Shown here one piece after another: positions 16,763-25,540 of a stretch of 39,366 nt of DNA. Every line of letters starts with the position of its first letter. The first letter of the stretch is position 1. The stretch spans positions 1-39,366 of the forward strand of contig CBDCRK010000040.1 of the NCBI GenBank assembly GCA_965220955.1, read 5' to 3'. This DNA comes from CBDCRK01 sp965220955 (lineage in GTDB: Bacteria; Desulfobacterota; Binatia; Bin18; CBDCRK01). The notes under the pieces were generated by a model. It was not told the DNA's origin and ran no database searches. It worked only from the letters and a program-made list of their open reading frames with translations. The position numbers and the translations under genes were made by a program.

Positions 16763-18322
16763 GTGATATGGTTACCAAGTGCTGTTGGTTTTATAATTGG
16801 TGGGGTCTGTGTGATAGTGTTTGGCCTCTTACGGCGGCGGTGGTATCAAGCACAAGTGTCCACTGCTCAAGAGACAGCAGAGCGAATTCTGGAGGAGGCT
16901 AAAAAAGAAGCTGCAATAATACGCAAAGAGACCCAAATACAGGCTAGAGATAATGTTCTGCAGGCTAAAATTGATTTTGATAAGGAGGTGAGGGAGCGTA
17001 GAAGGGACTTACAGCAAGCAGAAAAACGGATAGCGGGTCGCGAGGAAAACATAGACAAGAGAACAGAGACGGTAGAGAAGCGAGATGCGGAGCTATCTAG
17101 CCGTGAGCAGGCGCTTCGGGAGCGCGAGAAGGTTACATATAAGAAAGACGAAGAATACGCCTATCTTCTTGAGGAGGCGAAAAAGCATCTTGAGCAGATA
17201 GCGGATATGACCCGAGATGAGGCCAAGCGCACCTTACTTGAGCAGATGTTGGATGAGACTAGGCAACAAGCGACCAAGCGTGTCCTGCAAATAGAGGAAG
17301 AGGCACGAGAAGAAGCAGAACGGCGAGCCAAAAAAATTGTTACCATTGCCATTGAGCGCATGGCCGGGGAGTTTGTTGCCGAGCGTACGGTATCGGTAAT
17401 CCATTTGCCAAGCGACGATATGAAGGGACGGATTATTGGTCGCGAGGGAAGAAACATTCGAGCGATTGAGGCAGCCACTGGTGTTGACCTGATTATTGAT
17501 GACACCCCTGAAGCGGTGATCCTCTCCTCCCACAGTCCTATCCGACGGGAGATTGCTCGGGTTGCGCTGGAAAAACTTATCTCTGATGGCCGTATACACC
17601 CTGCTAGAATAGAGGAGGTGGTAAGAAAGGCCGAGCAGGAGATAGAGGAGTCCGTACGAGAGGCCGGGCAGCGGGCAATACTGGAAATGGGTATCCATGG
17701 GGTTCATCCAGAGCTGGTAAAACTTCTGGGCATGCTAAAGTATCGTTACAGCTTTGCACAAAACGTCCTCATGCATTCGCTGGAAACTGCCTATATCTGT
17801 AGCATGATGGCGGGAGAGCTGGGGCTCAACGAAAAACAGGCTCGCCGGGCTGGGCTTTTGCATGACATTGGTAAGGCAGTTTCGCACGAGGTGGAAGGAT
17901 CGCACGCGGTTACTGGAGGTGAGCTAGCGCGTAAGTACGGGGAATCGGCTAAAATCGTTAATGCCATTGCTGCCCACCATGAGGAGGTAAAGGCGGAGAC
18001 AATTCTTGCCCCGCTGGTTGACGCAGCCGATGCTCTCTCTGGTGCTCGTCCCGGCGCCCGCCGGGAGATGCTGGAGAACTATGTGCGCCGCCTCGAAGAT
18101 CTGGAGCGGATCAGTAACTCTTTTTCCGGGGTGGAAAAGTCCTTTGCCATACAAGCAGGGCGTGAACTCCGTATTATTGTTGAGCCGCGTACGGTGACGG
18201 ACGGTGATGCACTGATGCTAGCTCGGGAAGTGGCCAAGAAAATTGAAAATGACATGACTTATCCTGGTCAGATCAAAGTCACGGTGATTCGTGAAACCCG
18301 AGCTATGGAGTACGCCCGCTGA
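16763..18322 (+). CDS. rny: Ribonuclease Y
   Basis: Membrane-anchored endoribonuclease that starts mRNA decay. Architecture in order: N-terminal membrane helix (residues 3-24), long coiled coil (about 30-200), KH RNA-binding domain with GREGR (226-230), and HD domain with the metal-binding H367-D368 in LLHDIGKA. Length of 519 residues is standard. The start is GTG, preceded by AAAGGAGGTGA (16745-16755), an almost perfect anti-Shine-Dalgarno match. The stop codon lies inside the first copy of a 20-bp tandem repeat. Confidence 0.97.
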   Translation: MIWLPSAVGFIIGGVCVIVFGLLRRRWYQAQVSTAQETAERILEEAKKEAAIIRKETQIQARDNVLQAKIDFDKEVRERRRDLQQAEKRIAGREENIDKRTETVEKRDAELSSREQALREREKVTYKKDEEYAYLLEEAKKHLEQIADMTRDEAKRTLLEQMLDETRQQATKRVLQIEEEAREEAERRAKKIVTIAIERMAGEFVAERTVSVIHLPSDDMKGRIIGREGRNIRAIEAATGVDLIIDDTPEAVILSSHSPIRREIARVALEKLISDGRIHPARIEEVVRKAEQEIEESVREAGQRAILEMGIHGVHPELVKLLGMLKYRYSFAQNVLMHSLETAYICSMMAGELGLNEKQARRAGLLHDIGKAVSHEVEGSHAVTGGELARKYGESAKIVNAIAAHHEEVKAETILAPLVDAADALSGARPGARREMLENYVRRLEDLERISNSFSGVEKSFAIQAGRELRIIVEPRTVTDGDALMLAREVAKKIENDMTYPGQIKVTVIRETRAMEYAR

Positions 18323-18368
18323 AACGCAGGTACGCCCGCTGAAACGCAGGTACGCCCGCTGAAACGCA
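18310..18368 (+). repeat. Three tandem copies of a 20-bp unit at the rny 3' end
   Basis: Copies at 18310-18329, 18330-18349 and 18350-18368 are identical except at the last base. The first contains the final codons and TGA of rny. The array lengthens the rny-tyrS spacer without altering either protein and looks like a recent slippage duplication. Confidence 0.9.
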
Positions 18369-18391
18369 CGAATGTGGGTGCAGGAACAAGC

Positions 18392-19597
18392 ATGATAAGT
18401 GTCAGAGAGCAACTTGAAGAAATTCGCCGTGGGATAACAGACCTTATCCCTGAAGAAGAGCTGGTGCGTAAGCTTGAGCGTTCATATGCCACTGGCGTGC
18501 CCCTGCGAGTCAAGCTTGGAGTTGATCCGTCTGCTCCGGACCTGCACTTAGGGCATACTGTGGTGCTCAACAAACTCCGGCAGTTTCAAGATCTTGGGCA
18601 TATTGTCATTTTTCTTATTGGTGACTTTACGGCCATGATTGGTGATCCCACCGGCCGCTCGGAGACACGAAAGTCCTTAAGCCGTGAGGAGGTGCAACAA
18701 AATGCCGAGACCTATATCCAGCAGGTGTTTAAAATTCTTGATCCCCAGCGCACTGAGGTGCGCTATAACTCTGAGTGGACTGATCCCCTTACGGCAGCAG
18801 AGATAGTAAGGCTATGCGGGCACTATACAGTGGCCCGACTGCTCGAACGTGACGAATTTACCAAGCGCTTTCATGATGGGCAGGCCATTGGCGTACACGA
18901 GCTGCTCTATCCACTCCTACAGGGGTATGACTCAGTGGCTCTTAAGGCAGATTTAGAGCTAGGAGGGACGGACCAACGCTTTAACTTGCTGGTAGGCCGG
19001 GAGTTACAGAGGGCTTACGGGCAGGAGCCCCAGGTGATCCTTACTATCCCCTTGCTTGAAGGAACAGATGGAGTGCAGAAGATGAGCAAGTCCCTGGGGA
19101 ACTACATCGGCATTACTGAGACACCAGAAGAGATATACGGCAAGGCTATGTCGATCTCTGACCAGCTTATGGTTCGGTACTATGAGTTGCTCAGCCGTGT
19201 GACAGTGAGAGAAGTTCGGGGTATTCAGGAAGGCGAGGTTCATCCGATGGAGGCAAAGAAGCGGCTCGCCTTTGAGCTAGTCGAACGTTTTCATAGCTCT
19301 GAGGCAGCAGTACGGGCGGCCGAGGACTTCTCTCGCCGTTTTCAACGTCACGAGCTGCCAGAGGAGGTGCCTATGTTAACTTGGCAGGGAGGGGAGGCAG
19401 AGGTGTGGATTAGTCGTCTTCTCTCGGTAGCCGGACTAGTCAAATCGAACAGCGAAGCGCGGCGTTTAATTCAGCAGGGTGGAGTACGGCTTGACGGAGT
19501 ACCGGTGGAGAACCCTGATTTGCAGGTACCTTCTCAGGGGGAAAAAATCCTTCAGGTTGGCCGCCGTCGATGGGTAAAAGTCGTTTTTTCTTCATAA
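18392..19597 (+). CDS. tyrS: Tyrosyl-tRNA synthetase
   Basis: Class I aminoacyl-tRNA synthetase that charges tRNA-Tyr. The ATP-binding HIGH-type motif is PDLHLGHT and the second signature is KMSKS in VQKMSKSLGNY. The tyrosine-specific GDFTAMIGDPTGRS segment is present and a C-terminal S4 RNA-binding domain closes the protein (SEARRLIQQGGVRLDG). I chose the ATG at 18392, behind AGGAAC, over the GTG at 18374. It gives 401 residues, typical of the TyrRZ-like group. Confidence 0.96.
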   Translation: MISVREQLEEIRRGITDLIPEEELVRKLERSYATGVPLRVKLGVDPSAPDLHLGHTVVLNKLRQFQDLGHIVIFLIGDFTAMIGDPTGRSETRKSLSREEVQQNAETYIQQVFKILDPQRTEVRYNSEWTDPLTAAEIVRLCGHYTVARLLERDEFTKRFHDGQAIGVHELLYPLLQGYDSVALKADLELGGTDQRFNLLVGRELQRAYGQEPQVILTIPLLEGTDGVQKMSKSLGNYIGITETPEEIYGKAMSISDQLMVRYYELLSRVTVREVRGIQEGEVHPMEAKKRLAFELVERFHSSEAAVRAAEDFSRRFQRHELPEEVPMLTWQGGEAEVWISRLLSVAGLVKSNSEARRLIQQGGVRLDGVPVENPDLQVPSQGEKILQVGRRRWVKVVFSS

Positions 19598-19605
19598 TGT
19601 GTTAA

Positions 19606-20526
19606 ATGCGGATAGCTGAGTATTTACCTTCTACCTCATTGGCTGAGCACAAGTGTGGATTTTGTTCGATTGTTGGCCAGCCCAATGTGGGCAAATCTAC
19701 CCTTCTTAATCAGCTTATTGGCAGCAAAGTTGCCATTGTAACCCCCAAGCCCCAAACTACGCGCAACCGCCTTACTGGTATTAAAACCCTCCCTCAAGCG
19801 CAGATTATCTTTGTTGACACCCCAGGTATCCACAAACCGCGCGGTCTAATGAACCGGCGAATGGTAGAGACCGCCCTTAAGGTACTTAATGAGACCGATC
19901 TCATTCTTTTTCTTGTTGATAGCCAAAAGGGCTTAGCAGCAGAAGACGAAGAGATTGCCCGTACTCTCCTACGGGCTAAGGCGTCAACGGTTGGGGTTCT
20001 CAACAAGGTGGATCTAGTCAAGAAAGAGACGCTCCTACCGCTTATGGAGAAATGTGTGGCGCTTATGCCTGATAGAGAGATTGTGCCGGTGAGTGCGCTC
20101 AAGGGTGAGAATATTTCTGACCTCTTAGACACCATCCTCTCCCATCTTCCTTTAGGTCCGTCGTTCTTCCCCGACGATGAGTTGACAGAACAGACCGAGC
20201 GGTTCCTGGCCCAAGAAATCATTCGCGAAAAACTGTTCAACCTCACGCGTCAAGAAGTGCCTTATGCTACGGCGGTGGTGGTAGAAGAGTTTAAGGAAAG
20301 ACCAGAGAAAAACCTTATTGTTCTTCGCGCCAGGATCTGTGTAGAGCGATCTTCGCAAAAAGCCATTATTATTGGCGACAGAGGGGGACGCATTAAAGAA
20401 ATCGGTCGGCAGGCGAGAGTAGAGTTAGAAACATTCTTCGGCACTAAGGTGTTTCTGGAACTTTTTGTTAAGGTTGAAGAAGGGTGGACTAGGAACTCCA
20501 GGCTCCTCACCGAGCTAGGGATATAG
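19606..20526 (+). CDS. era: GTPase Era
   Basis: Essential GTPase that chaperones 16S rRNA maturation and 30S assembly. G1 is GQPNVGKST (24-32), G3 is DTPGIHKP and G4 is NKVD. The C-terminal KH domain is intact (IIGDRGGRIKEIGRQAR). Length is 306 residues with a slightly extended N-terminus. It starts nine bases after tyrS with no obvious ribosome binding site, suggesting reinitiation from tyrS. Confidence 0.97.
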   Translation: MRIAEYLPSTSLAEHKCGFCSIVGQPNVGKSTLLNQLIGSKVAIVTPKPQTTRNRLTGIKTLPQAQIIFVDTPGIHKPRGLMNRRMVETALKVLNETDLILFLVDSQKGLAAEDEEIARTLLRAKASTVGVLNKVDLVKKETLLPLMEKCVALMPDREIVPVSALKGENISDLLDTILSHLPLGPSFFPDDELTEQTERFLAQEIIREKLFNLTRQEVPYATAVVVEEFKERPEKNLIVLRARICVERSSQKAIIIGDRGGRIKEIGRQARVELETFFGTKVFLELFVKVEEGWTRNSRLLTELGI

Positions 20527-20787
20527 CCTTCTTACTTTAAACTAAACATCGCCTCACCCCACAGGTCAATCCCGAGAGCACGTTTTCACCGTTCGGTTCA
20601 GTATTTGTTCCCACCCCCAGAGCGGGCTGCTCGCTCCATAATCGTAAACGATTGAGAGACCTCCAGCCCCAAGGGTCATTCCTACGACCTTGCGGCCGAG
20701 TATGCCTGTCGGGTACTATTGGCAGCAATCTGGGTAATGAGACTTTGGCGGGAGAGAGATACAGTGAAAAACTGGCTGTGAATTGGT

Positions 20788-21090
20788 GTGGCAGTAGTTC
20801 TGACTCTTCAATGGATCATTGTTCGTTTCAGCGGTCTTCACCTAACTCCACATTGGGAGGCTCTCTCAGCCGGAGGCGCTATTTTTGGCGCGGTGTTTCT
20901 GCTTTCCTGGGCAGCCGAGCTGGCCCAGCTAGTGTCAACAGCTCCTGAGGTTCGTTATGCCTATGCCGCTGTGTATCTGGTTCTCGGTATAGGGCTACTC
21001 ATTATGGACCGCAGTCGCCGAACAGCGTTTGTGGATCTTTTTTTTGGCAACCGTATGTTGGGTCGCGGAGTCGCTACCTCTAGCGAGTAA
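20788..21090 (+). CDS. Small membrane protein, possible fragment of a sodium/calcium exchanger-like carrier
   Basis: A 100-residue frame with two clear hydrophobic segments: AGGAIFGAVFLLSWAAELAQLV (shown by positions 28-49) and YAYAAVYLVLGIGLLIM (58-75). The first, with the preceding FSGLHL.P..EAL, resembles the N-terminus of prokaryotic Na+/Ca2+ exchangers of the CaCA superfamily. Those have more than 300 residues, so this would be a remnant. The only start is a GTG at 20788 just after an in-frame stop. No ribosome binding site is clear. It may equally be a small real membrane protein. Confidence 0.45.
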   Translation: MAVVLTLQWIIVRFSGLHLTPHWEALSAGGAIFGAVFLLSWAAELAQLVSTAPEVRYAYAAVYLVLGIGLLIMDRSRRTAFVDLFFGNRMLGRGVATSSE

Positions 21091-21176
21091 CCGTAGTAGA
21101 AGGAATAGAGATGTGAGACAGAGACAAAAAAGATGGAGACAGGGACAGAGATAGAGAAGAAGGGAGAGGAAAGTTT

Positions 21177-22562
21177 TTGTTTCTGTCTGAGATGGGGGGG
21201 GTAGCCCGTTTGGGATCAGCCGTGACCCGTTGGACCGAGAGGTGGGTGCCGGACTCTTGGGTTATTGCGGTCATTTTAACTCTTGTTGTTGCCTGTGCGG
21301 CTATTGGGATAGGACAAGCTTCGCCACTTTCAGCCCTTACGGCCTGGGGTAACGGTCTTTGGACGCTACTCTCTCTAGCCATGCAGTTCACGCTGATGAT
21401 GGTGGCGGCTTATGCTTGCGCTGTCTCCCTGCCACTGAGACGAGTGTTAGTCTGGCTCGCTTCCAGGCCCAATCCTACCGCTCCCCGTCAGGCGATTGTG
21501 CTCATGGGCCTTTTTTCCATCCTGACTGCCTGGATCAACTGGGCGTTTAGTCTGGTGCTCTCGGTTGCGTTTCTGCCCTTTGTGGTGCGGGCAAATCAGC
21601 GGGTGGATTACCGACTCTTGGTGGCAAGCGCTTATATCGGTCTAGGTACTGTCTGGCACACAGGTCTGTCTGGTTCGGCTCCGCTTATCATTGCCACTCC
21701 TGACAACTTTCTCATCGAAGCGAACGTTTTGCCCGATGTGGTTCCTACCACTCGCACCCTCTTTGCTCCCTTTAACCTTTTCTATGCGGCTATGGCAGCA
21801 GGAGTTGGGCTGTTAGTGATAGCTGCGCTGGTGCCAGCGCCAAAGGATGCGTTTCTTCTCTCTCCCGAGAGGGCAGGGAGTCTAGGTGTTGGCAATTTGG
21901 AAAAGGAAAAGCCCACTCACATGACCCCAGCGGAGTACTTGGAGTGGTGGCCGGGATGGTCGGTGCTTGTGAGCGGAGCAATGCTTGTCTACTTCATCTG
22001 GCAGATAAGAGACGTAGGCTTCGGGCGGGCATGGACAATTAACAATTACAACCTCCTTTTCCTTGCTGCTGGTCTCCTCCTCCATTGGCATCCCAAGTCT
22101 TTCCTTAATGCTTGTGAGGAGGGCATAAAGTATACCTGGGGTATTGTTATTCAGTATCCCCTCTATGCCGGTATCTTTGGTCTGATGGTCTATACCGACT
22201 TAGGCCAGGCACTCGCCCGTCTTTTCTCCAGCATCAAGTCGCCGGGCCTTTTCCCTTTGGTGGTCTATGCCTACTCGGCGGTTCTCAACTACTTCATTCC
22301 CTCAGGCGGCTCAAAGTGGATTGTTGAGGCCTCGTATCTTATTCCTGCTGGTCAGACTCTGGGTCTTTCCGTCCCTACTGTAACCATGAGCTATGCCTAC
22401 GGGGATATGACAACGAATCTTATCCAGCCCTTCTGGGCCATTCCCCTTCTGAGCGTTGCCGGCTTACGCTTTGGTGACATTATGGGGTATTGCGTGATCC
22501 TGGCTGCGGCTCTGGTTCTCTTTAACCTGGCTATCCTGTTGTTTATCCCTCTGCGGATGTGA
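21177..22562 (+). CDS. atoE: Short-chain fatty acid transporter (AtoE family)
   Basis: Polytopic inner-membrane carrier of the AtoE type, which imports short-chain fatty acids such as acetoacetate or butyrate. About ten hydrophobic segments are visible. Family landmarks are RWVPDSWVIAVILT near the N-terminus, the WINWAFSLVLS segment, GTVWHTGLSGSAPL, and FIPSGGSKW with PFWAIPLL towards the C-terminus. Length is 461 residues. The TTG at 21177 has AGGGAGAGGA at good spacing; the ATG at 21192 is the alternative and only five residues shorter. It ends two bases before the convergent trmI gene. No butyrate or acetoacetate catabolic genes are adjacent. Confidence 0.85.
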   Translation: MFLSEMGGVARLGSAVTRWTERWVPDSWVIAVILTLVVACAAIGIGQASPLSALTAWGNGLWTLLSLAMQFTLMMVAAYACAVSLPLRRVLVWLASRPNPTAPRQAIVLMGLFSILTAWINWAFSLVLSVAFLPFVVRANQRVDYRLLVASAYIGLGTVWHTGLSGSAPLIIATPDNFLIEANVLPDVVPTTRTLFAPFNLFYAAMAAGVGLLVIAALVPAPKDAFLLSPERAGSLGVGNLEKEKPTHMTPAEYLEWWPGWSVLVSGAMLVYFIWQIRDVGFGRAWTINNYNLLFLAAGLLLHWHPKSFLNACEEGIKYTWGIVIQYPLYAGIFGLMVYTDLGQALARLFSSIKSPGLFPLVVYAYSAVLNYFIPSGGSKWIVEASYLIPAGQTLGLSVPTVTMSYAYGDMTTNLIQPFWAIPLLSVAGLRFGDIMGYCVILAAALVLFNLAILLFIPLRM

Positions 22563-22564
22563 GA

Positions 22565-23356
22565 TCATCCCTGTGCTCTCCGTGCCACAATGATAAAGCC
22601 GGAATGCGCCACCATACGGTGCTCAGGACGGACGGAGAGATTTTTGACATGCCAGAAACGCAAGAGGTTCTCCATTACCTCGATGGCGGCAAATTGTCCA
22701 TGAGCACGTAGAGCATCAACCAGAGCTTTCACTTGCACAACCGTGGGGACAAACCCGATCAGCACTCCCCCGGGTCGTAGGGCTGGCGCAGCATGAAGAA
22801 GCACACGCCAGGGCTCAGCCACGTCGATGACTACCCGATCAATCTCCTGCTCCTCGATCCCTTCATAGGCATCGGCAAGCTTCAAAGTCCAGTTCTCCGA
22901 CGCGCCAAAGAAGCGCTGAACGTTTTCCCGCGCCATCTGGCAAAAATCCTCACGGATTTCGTAGGAGATAAGTCTTCCTTCTTTGCCAATGGCTCGCAGG
23001 AGCGCTATAGTTAGGGCTCCCGGTCCCACCCCGACCTCCAATACCGTGATTCCGGGATGAATGTCCCCCCAGAGTAAAATGGGGCCAATATCTTTAGGGT
23101 AAATGACCTGAGCACGACGGGGGAGGTTAGGGACCAACTGGGCATAAGTGGGCCGGAAGAGCCAAAAGGGCTCGCGTAAGGAGCTATGGACCAGAGAGCC
23201 TTCTTCAAGGCCAATGAGGAGATCGGCTTGAAACGTGCCCCCACGGATAGAGAAACGGCCCCCCTTTCTCAACACCTTCAGGTATTCTCGCTCTTTAGAG
23301 TCAATGAGAAGGACAGCCTCGCCATCCTCGAGAATCGAGCGTGATTGTTCTGCCAT
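22565..23356 (-). CDS. trmI: tRNA (adenine-58-N1)-methyltransferase TrmI
   Basis: SAM-dependent methyltransferase making m1A58 in the tRNA T-loop, a TrmI/Gcd14 relative that works as a tetramer. The SAM-binding motif is VLEVGVGPGALT, with YEIRED as the acidic loop and the catalytic region VIDVAEPW in place of the common LDLPDPW. The N-terminal beta-rich domain ends in PTYAQLVPNLPRRAQVIYPKD, typical of the family. Length of 263 residues is usual. It diverges from the zinc-ribbon gene. Confidence 0.92.
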   Translation of the reverse strand: MAEQSRSILEDGEAVLLIDSKEREYLKVLRKGGRFSIRGGTFQADLLIGLEEGSLVHSSLREPFWLFRPTYAQLVPNLPRRAQVIYPKDIGPILLWGDIHPGITVLEVGVGPGALTIALLRAIGKEGRLISYEIREDFCQMARENVQRFFGASENWTLKLADAYEGIEEQEIDRVVIDVAEPWRVLLHAAPALRPGGVLIGFVPTVVQVKALVDALRAHGQFAAIEVMENLLRFWHVKNLSVRPEHRMVAHSGFIIVARRAQG

Positions 23357-23402
23357 GCGAGGCTGAAACCCTACCTATAAAGATCTCCTACAACAAGTCC
23401 CC

Positions 23403-23432
23403 TTGACACTGATGTATCCCTTATCTTATCTT
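23403..23432 (+). promoter_or_regulatory. Sigma-70 promoter for the zinc-ribbon gene
   Basis: A perfect TTGACA (23403-23408) is followed after 18 bases by TATCTT (23427-23432), about 100 bases before the start codon. Confidence 0.55.
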
Positions 23433-23533
23433 TTAACAAAAGTCCGGCTGGCGTTAACCTGCTGGGCATTATTATTGCACCTTCAAAATCATTATGTTGT
23501 AAGACTTTGTCAGCATTTGGAGGGAAAACTAGT

Positions 23534-23884
23534 ATGCCGCGGACAAAGAAGAGCAAGGGGAAAAAAGGGTTCAATATCTTTGAGGATGAGGAAGGGATGG
23601 AAGGACAGGATGAGGAAGAACTACCAAAGGACGAGGCTGGCAGACGTAAGATCAAACGGCGATACGAAGAGCTTTTGGGGATTCGCATCGAAAAACTCAA
23701 AGGACGTGTTCTCAATCGAGAGCGAATTAACAAGACCATTGAGGGAATTTACTTCATCTGCGCGGAGTGCAAAAAAGTCTGCCACAACATGGATGACGGC
23801 CTTGTAGAGGACTCCAATAACATTAATAACCTCTGTAGCGCCTGTGCTAAAGAAAAAGGAAAGGATGGCCAGGCCGCAGCATAA
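23534..23884 (+). CDS. Small charged protein with C-terminal zinc ribbon
   Basis: A 116-residue protein of unknown function. The N-terminal 25 residues are highly basic, then strongly acidic (EDEEGMEGQDEEE). A helical basic middle follows (RRKIKRRYEELLGIRIEKLKGR). The C-terminus has CAECKKVC and, about 20 residues later, CSAC, four or five cysteines placed like a treble-clef or ribbon zinc site. The ATG at 23534 has GGAGGG upstream; the longer TTG frame is unlikely. It forms its own unit with a good promoter and a strong terminator. A nucleic-acid or ribosome/RNA polymerase partner is plausible but is only an inference. Confidence 0.75.
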   Translation: MPRTKKSKGKKGFNIFEDEEGMEGQDEEELPKDEAGRRKIKRRYEELLGIRIEKLKGRVLNRERINKTIEGIYFICAECKKVCHNMDDGLVEDSNNINNLCSACAKEKGKDGQAAA

Positions 23885-23906
23885 TTTCTCTTTCTATACC
23901 ACCTCA

Positions 23907-23939
23907 GGGCCCTGTAGGTCTGTCCTGCAGGGCCTTTTT
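23907..23939 (+). terminator. Strong intrinsic terminator
   Basis: An 11-bp stem (23908-23918 with 23924-23934, one G-U pair) with a 5-base loop, followed by TTTTT. It ends the zinc-ribbon transcript just before the convergent pseudouridine synthase gene. Confidence 0.92.
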
Positions 23940-23952
23940 ATAATGGTATAGC

Positions 23953-24870
23953 TCACTCCACACTTCCACCACGGAGAGCCAAGAGCATGTTCTGTAACTC
24001 CACTGGTAGGAGACTCTCGAAATGGACCTTTTGTCTGGAGCGGGGATGGGTAAGCTCTAAGACGGCAGCATGAAGAAAGAGGCGGGCAAAGGGTGTAGTC
24101 GATTGACCATAGAGAGTGTCCCCGGCAATAGGATGGCCTACAGCGGCAAGATGGGCGCGGATCTGGTGGCGCACACCAGTGACAATGGTAACACGGAGCA
24201 AGGTAAAGCCAGAGAAGGTTTCCAGGGGAGTATAGTAGGTCACTGCTTCTTTGCTTTGTCCGGTTGAGACAACGGAGACCTTACTTTTGTGCCGGCTGGA
24301 GGAGCTAAGAGGAAGGACAATATCCCCTGCTTGGGTGACCCTTCCTTCCACAAGAGTAAGGTATTCCTTGTAGACTTTTTGCTGTGTGAACTGTTCTCGC
24401 AGCAAAGCATAGGCGTGAGCATTCCTTGCTGCTACCAGCAGGCCTGAGGTAGTAGTATCGAGTCTGTGAACAAGCCCAGCCTCAAGAGGATTTTTGCCTA
24501 TCTGGGCGAGCTCGGGAAAGTGGGCCACAAGAAAGTTAGCGGTGGTGTTGATCTCGGTATAGCGGAGAGCGTGGGAGGGAATACCTGTAGACTTATCCAG
24601 GACAACTAGGTCTTCGTCAGTATGGAGCAGACGTACAGGCAGGGAGGGGTTGGGTTGGAGGTAAGGGTTTGGAGGTTGGAGAATGAGGATTTCATCTCCG
24701 GCGACCAGCCTCTGTCCTTTCTTGCCCTTACGGCCATTGATCCGTATCTGTCCAGTGTTGATCAACTCCTGAATTGCACGGCGAGAAAGATAAGTGAGAC
24801 CGAGGGCAAGAAAAGTGTCAAGACGTAAAGGGGAAACTTCCCCTGGTACTATCAACCGGCGAGGGAGCAT
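23953..24870 (-). CDS. RluA-family pseudouridine synthase
   Basis: Isomerises uridine to pseudouridine in rRNA or tRNA. It has an N-terminal S4 domain (RLDTFLALGLTYLSRRAIQELINTGQIRINGR) and an RluA/RluD catalytic domain. The active-site Asp lies in HRLDTTTSG (D128 from this start). RHQIRAHLAAVGHPIAGDTLYG is the conserved C-terminal motif. I prefer the ATG at 24870 (305 residues). A TTG at 24930 is in frame, but the intervening codons come from a dispersed repeat and would overlap the upstream gene. RluD is the nearest type by layout, but the target site cannot be told. Confidence 0.9.
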   Translation of the reverse strand: MLPRRLIVPGEVSPLRLDTFLALGLTYLSRRAIQELINTGQIRINGRKGKKGQRLVAGDEILILQPPNPYLQPNPSLPVRLLHTDEDLVVLDKSTGIPSHALRYTEINTTANFLVAHFPELAQIGKNPLEAGLVHRLDTTTSGLLVAARNAHAYALLREQFTQQKVYKEYLTLVEGRVTQAGDIVLPLSSSSRHKSKVSVVSTGQSKEAVTYYTPLETFSGFTLLRVTIVTGVRHQIRAHLAAVGHPIAGDTLYGQSTTPFARLFLHAAVLELTHPRSRQKVHFESLLPVELQNMLLALRGGSVE

Positions 24871-24890
24871 GGGGTTAAGAGAAATAGGTG

Positions 24891-24919
24891 AAGGCTGATG
24901 GCTGACAACTGAGTGCTTA
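24891..24919. repeat. Dispersed GGCTGATGGCTGACA-type intergenic repeat (single copy)
   Basis: The core GGCTGATGGCTGACAACTGA matches, in direct or inverse form, the paired repeats near 26.7 kb and 39.1 kb. It lies between the pseudouridine synthase start and the upstream hypothetical gene. Confidence 0.6.
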
Positions 24920-24926
24920 TGGTCGG

Positions 24927-25496
24927 TCAATTGTTTGAGAGACTGGTTTTAATCCACCCCTCAACCTGCTTAAGGAACTGCCCGAAGGGGTCTTCGCCTG
25001 GCGGAGACGCGAAGTGGGCCTTGCGCATATAATCAAGGGCGCCAGAGTAGTACTCAAAGTTTTTGGACAGCTCCTGAAAAAGGAAGAAGCCGGCACGATA
25101 GAGTGACAGGTCGAGCTGTGAAACTTTCCAATATGACCGCCGGCCCTCTTCCATATAGTAGTCGAGCACTCCACTCTTCTCAACATGGGTACGGAAAATA
25201 CCACTCATAAACAAAGTGTAGTCTCCAAGGTATTTACGGACCTCGCGCTCCTGATGCATCTGCGATTGCTGTAAGGTTTGTGGTTGAGTCTCGGTCAAAA
25301 TCTCTACTACGCTGTCGAGGGAACGACCGGAAGTGGAACGGATACGGTAAAGGCTGTCAGTTCGAGCAAAGTCGGTGAGTACTCCCGCTACGTATTCAAC
25401 CACCTTGTCATCAGCCATACCGAGGTCCCAGAAGCTCTTGCGGGCAAGCTGGAGGAAAAAAGATTGCAGACGATCCAAAGAAGTATGCTTGCTCAT
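24927..25496 (-). CDS. Conserved-looking hypothetical protein, 189 residues
   Basis: I do not recognise the family. The protein is soluble, predicted mostly helical, and rich in aromatic residues in its second half (YLGDYTLFMSGIFRTHVEK, LDYYMEEGRRSYWKVSQLD). There is no signal peptide, membrane helix or cysteine motif. It is the first gene of a two-gene unit with the pseudouridine synthase downstream, and diverges from manC. The ATG at 25496 lacks a strong ribosome binding site. Confidence 0.7.
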   Translation of the reverse strand: MSKHTSLDRLQSFFLQLARKSFWDLGMADDKVVEYVAGVLTDFARTDSLYRIRSTSGRSLDSVVEILTETQPQTLQQSQMHQEREVRKYLGDYTLFMSGIFRTHVEKSGVLDYYMEEGRRSYWKVSQLDLSLYRAGFFLFQELSKNFEYYSGALDYMRKAHFASPPGEDPFGQFLKQVEGWIKTSLSNN

Positions 25497-25540
25497 AAGC
25501 CAAAAACATACTAGCAGAAGAGTATGGTTAGAGGCAATAA

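Noticed and set aside
18310..18368. CRISPR array
   Set aside because: The repeats are directly adjacent with no spacers and no cas genes are near.
20527..20787. tRNA or other RNA gene after era
   Set aside because: I found only short stems (for example GAGCG/CGCTC near 20620) and no cloverleaf or T-loop consensus.
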